A DNA stretch of 61,722 bases from JADGHE01 sp035716025. Its GTDB lineage: Bacteria > Pseudomonadota > Alphaproteobacteria > Rhizobiales > Xanthobacteraceae. The notes under the pieces are model-generated. The model did no database searches. It saw nothing but the letters and a program-made list of their open reading frames with translations, and had not been told where the DNA came from. The position numbers were made by a program, and so were the translations under genes. Below are positions 1-7,555 of this stretch, piece after piece (position 1 is the stretch's first letter; the number at the start of each line of letters is the position of its first letter). The stretch covers positions 1-61,722 of the forward strand of contig DASTKH010000037.1 of the NCBI GenBank assembly GCA_035716025.1, read 5' to 3'.

Positions 1-754
1 GCGTGTCGCCCGCAGCGCTTTGCACGTGTCCGTAATCGATCACCAGCGCCGCCCCACCTTGTACAATTCGTTTGCCAAGTGCATGCGCCGCAGCCTCATC
101 GCGCCATTCGAGAATCGCACCGTGATGCGCGTTGCCGACGTTCAGCGGCAACTGCTCCAGGCCGGGAAGCGTCTCAGGCGCTTCGGTAAAGACAAGCCGT
201 TCGTTGTCGATGCCGACGCGCCGTTCATGCCAGCCGTCCTCCGCCTTGACGTATTGAAACACCGGAAGCGCGTCGAAGAACTCGTTCGCGAGGACGATCG
301 CCGGCAGATCAGGAAGGCTCGTCAAATCATCGTGCCACGTGGGAGACACGCCGGCACCGGCCAGGGTTTCCGCCTGGCGCCGGCGCAGAACCGGGCTGAC
401 TTCGACCAGATGCAATTCGGCGGCCGCAACAAACCCCGGCACGACCCGGGCGGCCCGCACCGCATCCATCATCAACGTGCCGCGGCCGGGCCCCAGCTCG
501 ATCCAGGCGAACCGTTTCGGCGCGCCCATCCGACGCCAGATATTCGCTGCCCAGAGACCGAGCAGCTCGCCGAACATCTGGCTCACCTCCGGTGCGGTGA
601 TGAAATCGCCGCCCGCGCCGAAGGGGTCGCGGGTCATGTAGTACCCGTAGCGGGGGTGATACAGGCATTGGGCCATGAAGTGCCCGACGCTCATCGGTCC
701 ATCGGCCGCGATGAGCCGGCGCAGTTCGGCTTCAAGAGGCGTTGCCTCGCTCAC
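1..754 (-). CDS. MidA-like SAM-dependent methyltransferase (complex I assembly factor family), 3' end outside window
   Basis: Class I methyltransferase of the MidA/NDUFAF7 (DUF185) family; eukaryotic members methylate an arginine of a complex I subunit during assembly. The reading frame runs from a GTG at 754 off the left edge, so about 251 codons are visible. Family landmarks are the N-terminal MSVGHFM and DPFGAGGDF segments (around residues 21-51), the SAM-binding ELGPGRG (residues 86-92), NEFFDALP, and ALVIDYG near the edge. The GTG overlaps the lgt stop by four bases (GTGA), so the two are probably translationally coupled, an lgt-midA arrangement I recall from related bacteria. The exact substrate in bacteria is an inference from the family. 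Confidence 0.88.
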   Translation of the reverse strand, partial: MSEATPLEAELRRLIAADGPMSVGHFMAQCLYHPRYGYYMTRDPFGAGGDFITAPEVSQMFGELLGLWAANIWRRMGAPKRFAWIELGPGRGTLMMDAVRAARVVPGFVAAAELHLVEVSPVLRRRQAETLAGAGVSPTWHDDLTSLPDLPAIVLANEFFDALPVFQYVKAEDGWHERRVGIDNERLVFTEAPETLPGLEQLPLNVGNAHHGAILEWRDEAAAHALGKRIVQGGAALVIDYGHVQSAAGDT

Positions 755-1575
755 GAGGCGGCGGCCGGCTTGCGGGAAAGGGCGAAGACGATGAAGCCGA
801 CCCCGGCAAGCATCATCGGGATGGACAAAAGCATTCCCATGGTCAGCCCACCCCACAGGAATCCGAGCTGGACGTCCGGCTCGCGGAAGGCCTCTCCGCA
901 GATGCGGGCCGCGCCGTAGCAGAGCGCGAAAATCCCGACAAGCAAGCCGGGCCGACGCAACGCACCCTTCTGCACGAAAACCGCAAGGATCGCGAACAGG
1001 ACGATTCCTTCCAGGAACGCCTCGTAAAGCTGGCTCGGATGACGCGGCAGCGGCCCGGCGGCGGGAAACACCATCGCCCAGGGCACGTCGCTCGGCCGCC
1101 CCCACAGCTCGCCATTGATGAAATTGGCGATCCGCCCGAGGAACAGCCCGATCGGTCCGACCGCGCAGGTAATGTCGCCGAGCGTTAACATCGAAATCCC
1201 GCGTCGGCGCGCGAAGGCGATCACCGCCGTCACGCATCCGATGAAGCCGCCGTGGAAGGACATGCCGCCCTTCCAGATCTGCAGGGCCTCGATCGGGTTC
1301 TGCGCGAAATAGGGCGCGTTGTAGAAGACGACATAGCCGATCCGGCCACCCAGAATGATCCCAAGCGTCACCCAGAGGATGAAGTCGTCGAGGTCCGCGA
1401 GCGCGACGGGCGCGGGCCCTCCCCACAGCCGTTCGGAGCGGATGAGCGCACGACCGTACAGCCACCCGATCAGAATGCCCCCGATATAGGCGAGCGCATA
1501 CCAGCGGACGGCGAAGGGGCCGACCTGCACCAGCACGGGGTCGAAGGCCGGAAAGGGAATCGCAAGGAGCGGCAT
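751..1575 (-). CDS. lgt: prolipoprotein diacylglyceryl transferase
   Basis: Lgt transfers diacylglycerol from phosphatidylglycerol to the lipobox cysteine of prolipoproteins, the first step of bacterial lipoprotein maturation in the inner membrane. The protein is about 274 residues, a usual length, with several hydrophobic segments. It carries the family signature GRIANFINGELWG, the upstream FHGGFIG motif and HPSQLYE. I chose the ATG at 1575 because the protein then opens with the typical MPLLAIPFPAFDP; an in-frame ATG at 1620 would add 15 charged residues. It is divergent from the ubiK-like gene and overlaps the downstream midA-like gene by 4 bp. Confidence 0.95.
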   Translation of the reverse strand: MPLLAIPFPAFDPVLVQVGPFAVRWYALAYIGGILIGWLYGRALIRSERLWGGPAPVALADLDDFILWVTLGIILGGRIGYVVFYNAPYFAQNPIEALQIWKGGMSFHGGFIGCVTAVIAFARRRGISMLTLGDITCAVGPIGLFLGRIANFINGELWGRPSDVPWAMVFPAAGPLPRHPSQLYEAFLEGIVLFAILAVFVQKGALRRPGLLVGIFALCYGAARICGEAFREPDVQLGFLWGGLTMGMLLSIPMMLAGVGFIVFALSRKPAAAS

Positions 1576-1729
1576 CGGACGCAAAGGCTCTTCCGCCCGC
1601 GCGCGCACCGAGTCAAGCATGCAGAACCGATCGCGCCCGCCGCGCCGCGGTGAGGCAAGCCCCCGATCCCTTGCGCGGCCTTGCGCGAACGCCCATTGTG
1701 GAGGCCGAAAGGGGCAGGCGGAGGCCGTG

Positions 1730-2092
1730 ATGGTGCAGACCACGAACCGGTTTTTCGACGAATTGGCAAGGCTGATGAATGACGCCGCCGGCGTCGCCAA
1801 AGGAGCCCGGCGCGAGTTCGACGCGGTCGTCCGCACCCAGGCTGAGCGTATTCTGCGAGACCTCGACCTGGTTCGCCGAGAGGAATTCGAGGCGGTCAAG
1901 GATATGGCGCGCCTCGCCCGCGAAGAGAATGAGGCGCTGGCCGCACGTGTCGCCGCTCTGGAGGCCGCCCTTCACGGCCGCCAATCGGCGGCCTCGACCG
2001 GCGCTACGACCCCCTCGGGCGAACCCGGCCCGACGGAGGGCGAAGAGACGGGGCCGCGCGGGCCGCGCCGCCGGGAGCCTCCGTTCTTGTAA
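1730..2092 (+). CDS. UbiK/BMFP-family accessory factor
   Basis: A 120-residue protein of the UbiK (YqiC, BMFP) family. In Enterobacteria UbiK is a small membrane-fusogenic accessory factor for ubiquinone biosynthesis. The conserved part is residues 1-80: an amphipathic N-terminus starting MVQTTNRFFDELARL, then a heptad-rich coiled coil ending near LEAALHG. The last 40 residues are a low-complexity Pro/Gly/Arg tail. I chose the ATG at 1730 because the conserved domain begins there; the frame is open upstream to 1619 but codes for a basic, unconserved-looking stretch. Whether it serves ubiquinone synthesis here is inferred from the family only. Confidence 0.8.
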   Translation: MVQTTNRFFDELARLMNDAAGVAKGARREFDAVVRTQAERILRDLDLVRREEFEAVKDMARLAREENEALAARVAALEAALHGRQSAASTGATTPSGEPGPTEGEETGPRGPRRREPPFL

Positions 2093-2278
2093 TTGGCGGC
2101 AGCCGCCGCTATAAGGCCGCGCAAACGCCGTCGGCGCGGCTCGCGCCTTTCGGCTTTTTTGGCCGTGCGGATGCAGCGGAAGTTGCGCGCGTCCCCGGAC
2201 GGCGGCTCAAGGATTTGGCAGCAGGCGTTATCGGCCGCGTTCGCGCGCCGTCGCATTGCCGCGAGACGAGGACCGAAC

Positions 2279-2995
2279 ATGGCGAGCGTCAACGAGTTGA
2301 AGGCGACGGTGCGACCGAAGTCGGGAAAGGGCACGGCCCGGGCGGAACGGCGCGCTGGGCGGGTGCCCGGCATTATTTACGGCGGCGACAAGCCGCCGCT
2401 GAACGTCTCGCTCGACTATAATGAGCTCCACAAACGGATTTATGCAGGCCATTTCCTGACCACGATCTACGAGCTCGACATCGACGGCACCAAGGAGCGC
2501 GTCATTCCGCGCGACTACCAGCTCGACCCCGTAAAGGACCTGCCCGTGCATGTCGACTTCATGCGCCTGGGCGAGGGGGCGACGATCCGTGTCAGCGTGC
2601 CGATCCACGTGCGCAATGCGGAAGCCTCGCCGGGCGTGAAGCGGGGCGGCGCGGTCAACATCGTCACCCACGCGCTCGACGTCCGCTGTCCCGCCGAGGC
2701 AATTCCGGCGTCGATCGACGTCGACGTCGCCGGCCTCGAGATCAACCAGTCGGTGCACCTCAGCGCGATCACGCTGCCGCCCAATGTGCGTCCGCTCACC
2801 CCGGGCGATGTGACGCTCGTGACCATCGTCGCGCCTTCTGGCTATCTCGAAGAGCAGCGTGCGGCCGCCGAGGCCGCGGCTGCCGCGGCGGCGGCGCCGA
2901 CCCCCGAAGCCGGCGCGGCGCCGGCTGCGGGCGCCGCCGGCACTGCCGGCGGGGCCAGTGCGGCGCCTTCCGGAGAGGCTGCGAAGAAGCCCTGA
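2279..2995 (+). CDS. rplY: 50S ribosomal protein L25/general stress protein Ctc
   Basis: Long (CTC-type) L25, which binds 5S rRNA in the large ribosomal subunit. The 238 residues comprise the N-terminal 5S-binding beta-barrel (about 1-95, with RAGRVPGIIYGG), the C-terminal TL5/CTC domain (about 96-190, with LPVHVDFMRLGEG), and a 45-residue Ala/Pro/Gly-rich tail common in alphaproteobacteria. The ATG at 2279 starts the conserved MASVNELKA sequence; the open frame upstream to 2093 is arginine-rich and unlike the family. It is followed after 24 bp by pth, the usual rplY-pth pair. Confidence 0.96.
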   Translation: MASVNELKATVRPKSGKGTARAERRAGRVPGIIYGGDKPPLNVSLDYNELHKRIYAGHFLTTIYELDIDGTKERVIPRDYQLDPVKDLPVHVDFMRLGEGATIRVSVPIHVRNAEASPGVKRGGAVNIVTHALDVRCPAEAIPASIDVDVAGLEINQSVHLSAITLPPNVRPLTPGDVTLVTIVAPSGYLEEQRAAAEAAAAAAAAPTPEAGAAPAAGAAGTAGGASAAPSGEAAKKP

Positions 2996-3019
2996 CGCCC
3001 GGACGTGGGCGCGCCGCAC

Positions 3020-3631
3020 ATGGTGCTGTTCGTCGGGCTCGGCAATCCTGGTCCGCGCCACGCAGGCAACCGCCACAACATCGGCTTCATGGCCATTGAC
3101 GCCATTGCCCGGCGCCATGCGATCGGCCCGTGGCGGCGTCGCTTTCAGGGCGAGGCCGCGGAGGGTCCGCTCGGTGGCGCGCGGCTGCTCATGCTCAAGC
3201 CGCTCACCTACATGAACGAGTCGGGGCGTGCGGTCGCCGAGGCCGTGCGCTTCTACAAGATCCCGCTGCGGGACGTCGTCATCTTCTATGACGAGATCGA
3301 CCTGCTTCCCGCCAAGCTGCGGGTGAAACTCGGCGGCGGCAATGCAGGCCACAACGGATTGCGATCGATCAGCGCACATATCGGCAACGACTATCGGCGC
3401 GTCCGCTTCGGAATCGGCCATCCGGGAAGAAAAGAGCTGGTCCAACCATACGTTCTCAGCGACTTTGCCAAGAGCGAGCGGCCTTGGGTCGAGGCGCTCA
3501 CGGATATCGTTGCGGAACACGCCGAACTGCTGGTGCGCGGCGAGGACGCAACGTTTCAAAACCGCGTACACTTGGCGATGGAAGCCAAAGGCTTCGTAGC
3601 GGGTCGCGACGGACCGAGGATCGACGCTTGA
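3020..3631 (+). CDS. pth: peptidyl-tRNA hydrolase
   Basis: Pth cleaves the ester bond of peptidyl-tRNAs that drop off the ribosome, recycling tRNA. The 203-residue product shows the whole family signature: VGLGNPGPRHAGNRHNIGF (catalytic His19), LLMLKPLTYMNESG, and the YDEIDL...GGGNAGHNGLRSI block. The ATG at 3020 fits the family start; a GTG at 3005 would add five residues. It lies between rplY and ychF on the same strand, a widely conserved order, and probably shares their transcript. Confidence 0.96.
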   Translation: MVLFVGLGNPGPRHAGNRHNIGFMAIDAIARRHAIGPWRRRFQGEAAEGPLGGARLLMLKPLTYMNESGRAVAEAVRFYKIPLRDVVIFYDEIDLLPAKLRVKLGGGNAGHNGLRSISAHIGNDYRRVRFGIGHPGRKELVQPYVLSDFAKSERPWVEALTDIVAEHAELLVRGEDATFQNRVHLAMEAKGFVAGRDGPRIDA

Positions 3632-3661
3632 CACCGAAACGGGGCTGAACGAGCGAATTTC

Positions 3662-4759
3662 ATGGGTTTCAAGGCTGGCATCGTCGGCCTGCCGAATGTC
3701 GGCAAGTCGACCCTCTTCAACGCGCTCACGGAAACCGCTGCGGCGCAGGCGGCCAACTATCCATTCTGCACGATCGACCCGAACGTGGGCGAGGTCGCCG
3801 TGCCCGACCCCCGGCTCGCGAAGCTCGCGGCGCTCGCCAAATCGGCGGAAATCGTGCCGACGCGAATCACGTTCGTGGACATCGCCGGTCTCGTGCGCGG
3901 CGCCTCCAAAGGCGAAGGTCTCGGCAACCAGTTCCTCGCCAATATCCGCGAGGTGGATGCGATCGTGCATGTCGTCCGCTGTTTCGAGGATGGCGACGTA
4001 ACTCACGTGGAAGGCCGGGTCGATCCCATCGCCGACATCGAGACGATCGAGACCGAACTGATGCTTGCCGATCTCGAGAGTCTCGAACGGCGCGTCGACG
4101 CGCTGGAAAAGCGGGTGCGCGCCAATGACAAGGAGGCGAAAGAAGCACTCGACCTGGTGCAGCGGACGCTCGCGCTGTTGCGGGAAGGCAAGCCTGCGCG
4201 ACTTGTCGCGCGCAAGACCGAGGAGGAGAGGGCTTTTCGGATGCTGGGCCTGCTCTCGGCAAAGCCCGTGCTCTATGTCTGCAACGTCGATGAAGACTCC
4301 GCCGCGACCGGGAACGAATATTCGCGCATGGTGGAGGCGCGAGCAGCAGCCGAAGGTGCCGCGTCCGTCGTGATCTCGGCGAAGATCGAGGCGGAAATCG
4401 CGGTGTTGCCGCCTGCCGAGCGCGCCGCCTTTCTCGCCACGATCGGACTAAGCGAGCCGGGGCTCGACCGTTTGATCAGGGCGGGTTACGAGCTGCTCGG
4501 ACTCATCACCTTTTTCACCGCCGGCCCCAAGGAAACCCGTGCCTGGACCGTGCCGCGCGGGACGCGGGCGCCGCAGGCGGCCGGCACGATCCACACCGAT
4601 TTCGAGCGGGGTTTCATCCGCGCCGAGACGATTTCCTACGACGACTATGTTTCGCTCGGCGGGGAAGCGGGCGCGCGCGAGGCCGGCCGGCTGCGGCTCG
4701 AGGGCAAGGATTACGTGGTCGCCGACGGCGATGTGATGCACTTCCGCTTCGCAACCTGA
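3662..4759 (+). CDS. ychF: redox-regulated ATPase YchF (Obg-like)
   Basis: Universally conserved P-loop NTPase of the Obg/YchF subfamily that binds ATP in preference to GTP and associates with ribosomes. The 365-residue product has the Walker A GLPNVGKST (residues 9-17), switch region FVDIAGLVRGASKGEGLGNQFL, a coiled-coil insertion at about 130-190, the altered specificity motif CNVDED, and a C-terminal TGS domain (about 280-365). It starts 30 bp after the pth stop. Confidence 0.96.
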   Translation: MGFKAGIVGLPNVGKSTLFNALTETAAAQAANYPFCTIDPNVGEVAVPDPRLAKLAALAKSAEIVPTRITFVDIAGLVRGASKGEGLGNQFLANIREVDAIVHVVRCFEDGDVTHVEGRVDPIADIETIETELMLADLESLERRVDALEKRVRANDKEAKEALDLVQRTLALLREGKPARLVARKTEEERAFRMLGLLSAKPVLYVCNVDEDSAATGNEYSRMVEARAAAEGAASVVISAKIEAEIAVLPPAERAAFLATIGLSEPGLDRLIRAGYELLGLITFFTAGPKETRAWTVPRGTRAPQAAGTIHTDFERGFIRAETISYDDYVSLGGEAGAREAGRLRLEGKDYVVADGDVMHFRFAT

Positions 4760-4858
4760 CCGGCCGTCCTTCACCCGCGGGCGGACGCCTTCCCGGCGGG
4801 CGAGGTTGACGCAGGGAATGCGCGGTCTTACCCAGTTTCGTCGGGAGACATTGCCGCC

Positions 4859-5338
4859 ATGCCTCGCATCTATTGGGAAGACTTCACCCCCGGCAGTATC
4901 GAGACCTACGGCCCCCGCGTCGTGACCCGCGAGGAAATTGTCGCCTTCGCGGCAGAATTCGACCCGCAGCCCATGCATCTCGACGAGGAGGCCGCGCGCG
5001 CGACCCTGCTCGGCGGACTCGCCGCATCGGGATGGCACTCCTGCGCCATTGTCATGCGCATGATCTGCGACGGCTTCATGCTCGACTCGAGCTCGATGGG
5101 CTCCGGCGGCATCGACGAAGTGCGCTGGCTAAGGCCGTTGCGTCCGGGCGACAGCGTGACCGTGCGGCGGACGACGCTCGAGACGCGCGCCTCGCGAAGC
5201 CGACCCAACATGGGAACGGCGACGTTCCTCTTCGAGCTCGTGAATCAGCATGGCGAAACAGTGATGACCATGCGCTGCACCATCATGTTCGGCCGGCGAA
5301 AAACGGCTCCCGCGGCATCGGCGGCGAGTGCGTCATGA
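4859..5338 (+). CDS. MaoC-family dehydratase, first of a tandem pair
   Basis: Hot-dog-fold enoyl-CoA hydratase of the MaoC family, 159 residues. Seen directly: YWEDFTPGS at the N-terminus and the hydratase-type segment AEFDPQPMHLDEEAA (about 32-46), followed by the SGWH turn that carries the substrate-binding helix. Family members hydrate trans-2-enoyl-CoA. The stop overlaps the start of the next MaoC gene (ATGA), so the two are translationally coupled; the proteins share the same motifs and are likely paralogues, possibly forming a heterodimer (inference). The acyl chain substrate cannot be told from sequence. Confidence 0.85.
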   Translation: MPRIYWEDFTPGSIETYGPRVVTREEIVAFAAEFDPQPMHLDEEAARATLLGGLAASGWHSCAIVMRMICDGFMLDSSSMGSGGIDEVRWLRPLRPGDSVTVRRTTLETRASRSRPNMGTATFLFELVNQHGETVMTMRCTIMFGRRKTAPAASAASAS

Positions 5339-5811
5339 ATTTCTTCGAGGACATCCGCATCGGCGAAAAGCGGGAACTCGGCCGTCACACGTTCACGGCC
5401 GAGGAGATCAAGACATTCGCCAAGGCGTTCGATCCGCAGCCATTCCACCTCGACGAAGAGGCTGCGGCGAAATCGCATTTCCGCAGGCTCTGCGCATCCG
5501 GCTGGCATACCGCCGCGGTCTGCATGAAGCTTTTGATCGAGGACCGCAGGCGGCGTGTCGCCGAGGCGCAGGCGCGCGGCGAGCCCATCGCCGCCTGGGG
5601 CCCCTCCCCCGGCTTCCGCGAGCTCAAATGGCTGAAACCCGTCTATGTCGAGGACACGATCAGCTTTGCGACCGAGCCGGTGGAAACCCGCATTTCCCAG
5701 AGCCGCCCGGGCTGGGGCATCGTAACGATGCGGCACACCGGCGTGAATCAGCACGGGGAAACCGTTTACTCGATCCTGGTGTCGGCTTTCGTGCAGCGCC
5801 GCACCGCATGA
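5335..5811 (+). CDS. MaoC-family dehydratase, second of a tandem pair
   Basis: 158-residue MaoC hot-dog protein, related to the gene just upstream: FFEDIRIGEK at the start, FDPQPFHLDEEAA (about 29-41), ASGWHTAAV, then a central insertion relative to its neighbour (RRRVAEAQARG) before the beta-strands RELKWLKPVY. It starts at the ATGA overlap with the upstream stop. The MFS gene begins 9 bp downstream, so all three may form one operon. A role in acyl-CoA or fatty acid metabolism is the family expectation only. Confidence 0.84.
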   Translation: MNFFEDIRIGEKRELGRHTFTAEEIKTFAKAFDPQPFHLDEEAAAKSHFRRLCASGWHTAAVCMKLLIEDRRRRVAEAQARGEPIAAWGPSPGFRELKWLKPVYVEDTISFATEPVETRISQSRPGWGIVTMRHTGVNQHGETVYSILVSAFVQRRTA

Positions 5812-5820
5812 GGTGAGACC

Positions 5821-7056
5821 ATGGCGCTCGCCGGTCCTTCGACGGCCGCCCCGCCGACGGCTGCGGCGGAGCAGTCGGCCCGGCGGCGCGCGATGGCCGT
5901 GGGTTGCGGCGCCCATGCGATCCATGACGGGTTTGTGGACGTCCTCTACATCATGCTGCCGCTCTGGCAGGCGGAGTTCGCCTTGCCCTACGCCGCGGTC
6001 GGCGCCCTGCGCACGACCTATACGGGCACGATGGCGGCGCTGCAGATTCCCGCCACGCTGCTTGCCGACCGGATCGGCGCTCCCTGGGTTCTCGCCCTGG
6101 GCACGGGTTTGGCCGCCCTTTGCTACGCCCTCGCCGGCGTCAGCGCCGCCTTCCCCGTGCTCGTCGCCGCGCTGTTCCTGGGCGGGCTTGGAGCATCCGC
6201 CCAGCATCCGATCGGCTCCGCGCTCGTTGCGCGCGCCTTCGAAGGACCGAAAGCCATCACCGCGATCGGCACCTACAACTTCGCCGGCGACATCGGAAAA
6301 ATGGCCTTGCCGGCTCTCGCAACCCTTCTGCTCTGGCTCGGCCTGCCGTGGCGGGCGACGGCCGAGCTGCTTGGCGGACTGGGCCTTGCGGCTGCGCTCG
6401 CTGTTCTGTTGTTCACCCCGCGCTTCGCCGCCGAGGCGGGGGCGCAGCGGCGCGTCGAGACGGAGAATGCGGCCGCGCCGGCGGCCGAACCGCACCACAA
6501 GCGGCACGGCTTCCGGCTGCTCCTGGCGATCGCCGCCTGCGATAGCCTGAGCCGGGCGGGATTCATGGTGTTCGTGCCGTTCCTGCTGATCGCGAAGGGC
6601 GCGAGCATTGCGACGGCAGGCTTCCTCGTGACGCTGATTTTCGTCGGCGGCGCCGCCGGCAAGCTCGTCTGCGCTTGGATCGGCGCGCGCTTCGGAATCA
6701 TTGCCGCGATCATCATCACCGAGTTGCTGACAGCGGCGGGAATCCTCGGCGTGCTATGGCTGCCTCTCGCCGCGACCCTCGTCCTTCTGCCGGCGGTCGG
6801 CATTGTGCTGAACGGCACGTCGTCGCTGACCTACGGTTCAGTCCCGCAATTCATCCTGTCCGGCGAGCGCAACCGGGCCTTCGGCATCTTCTACACCGGC
6901 ACGCTCGGCGCGGGCGCCTTGTCGCCGACCTTGACCGGCGCGCTCGGCGACCTTGTCGGCATGAACGAGGCGGTGCTGGCGGTCGCGGCCATCACCCTTG
7001 CGACCGTGCCGCTCGTCATCATGCTGCGGCGGCACATGCGCACGGAGCCGGTTTGA
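5821..7056 (+). CDS. MFS transporter
   Basis: A 411-residue major facilitator protein with about 12 hydrophobic segments and a central hydrophilic loop at about residues 200-225 (rich in Arg/Glu/Ala) between the two six-helix halves. The HAIHDGFVDVLYIMLP opening and the glycine-rich helix around LGGLGASAQHP resemble the Fsr (fosmidomycin resistance) group of drug/metabolite exporters. The substrate is unknown. It begins 9 bp after the second MaoC gene and so may export or import something connected to that pathway (inference). Confidence 0.88.
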   Translation: MALAGPSTAAPPTAAAEQSARRRAMAVGCGAHAIHDGFVDVLYIMLPLWQAEFALPYAAVGALRTTYTGTMAALQIPATLLADRIGAPWVLALGTGLAALCYALAGVSAAFPVLVAALFLGGLGASAQHPIGSALVARAFEGPKAITAIGTYNFAGDIGKMALPALATLLLWLGLPWRATAELLGGLGLAAALAVLLFTPRFAAEAGAQRRVETENAAAPAAEPHHKRHGFRLLLAIAACDSLSRAGFMVFVPFLLIAKGASIATAGFLVTLIFVGGAAGKLVCAWIGARFGIIAAIIITELLTAAGILGVLWLPLAATLVLLPAVGIVLNGTSSLTYGSVPQFILSGERNRAFGIFYTGTLGAGALSPTLTGALGDLVGMNEAVLAVAAITLATVPLVIMLRRHMRTEPV

Positions 7057-7191
7057 CGCACGAAGGCGCACGCCGCGCGACCGTTCAGGCCGCGCGACCG
7101 GATGCCGCACCGCTCGGCGCGGCGAATCGTCTCGATTTCCCGGCATTCTTACGCGGCAGCCCGCCGGAAACACTGCCGCGCGAAACGACGC

Positions 7192-7479
7192 TCAGAAGAT
7201 CCGGCCCGCGTCGCCCATTCGCCCGTAACGCACGATCGAATCGATTTCCGAGCGGTTGATGCCGATGTCGCGCAACAGGCGATCGTCAAGGTTACGGATT
7301 TCGCGCGCGGCGCGGCGGTAGCGCGATTCCATGATGGCGGCGCGGACGCCTTGGCCGAGAACCAGACCGGCCCGGCGCAGGACATTGCCGGTCCATCTTG
7401 TCGCGAGCGCGATGCGGCCCGCCGGACCGGAAGATGAAGCGGGAGCGGCAATCGGATTAGGAAAGAAGGTTGTGGACAT
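7192..7479 (-). CDS. DUF1127 (YjiS-like) small basic protein
   Basis: A 95-residue protein whose second half has the DUF1127 signature: YRRAAREIRNLDDRLLRDIG, then INRSEIDSIVRYG. DUF1127 proteins are small arginine-rich cytosolic proteins common in Rhizobiales; in Agrobacterium they influence RNA turnover and carbon/phosphate metabolism. The ATG at 7479 (MSTTFF) is preferred to an ORF start 15 bp upstream because it gives a plain N-terminus. It is divergent from the winged-helix regulator, 76 bp away, which raises the possibility that it is that regulator's target (inference). Confidence 0.85.
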   Translation of the reverse strand: MSTTFFPNPIAAPASSSGPAGRIALATRWTGNVLRRAGLVLGQGVRAAIMESRYRRAAREIRNLDDRLLRDIGINRSEIDSIVRYGRMGDAGRIF

Positions 7480-7555
7480 GAGTCGTACTCCCAAGATCGG
7501 TTCGACCCGTTAGTAGTCCGAACCCCTTCTTCGGGCTTGCGCGATCTCTTGAGAA

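Noticed and set aside
2228..4006. 592-codon open frame on the minus strand opposite rplY, pth and ychF
   Set aside because: It is antisense to three certain genes, is Arg/Asp/Val-rich, has no recognisable domain, and is a by-product of GC-rich codon use.
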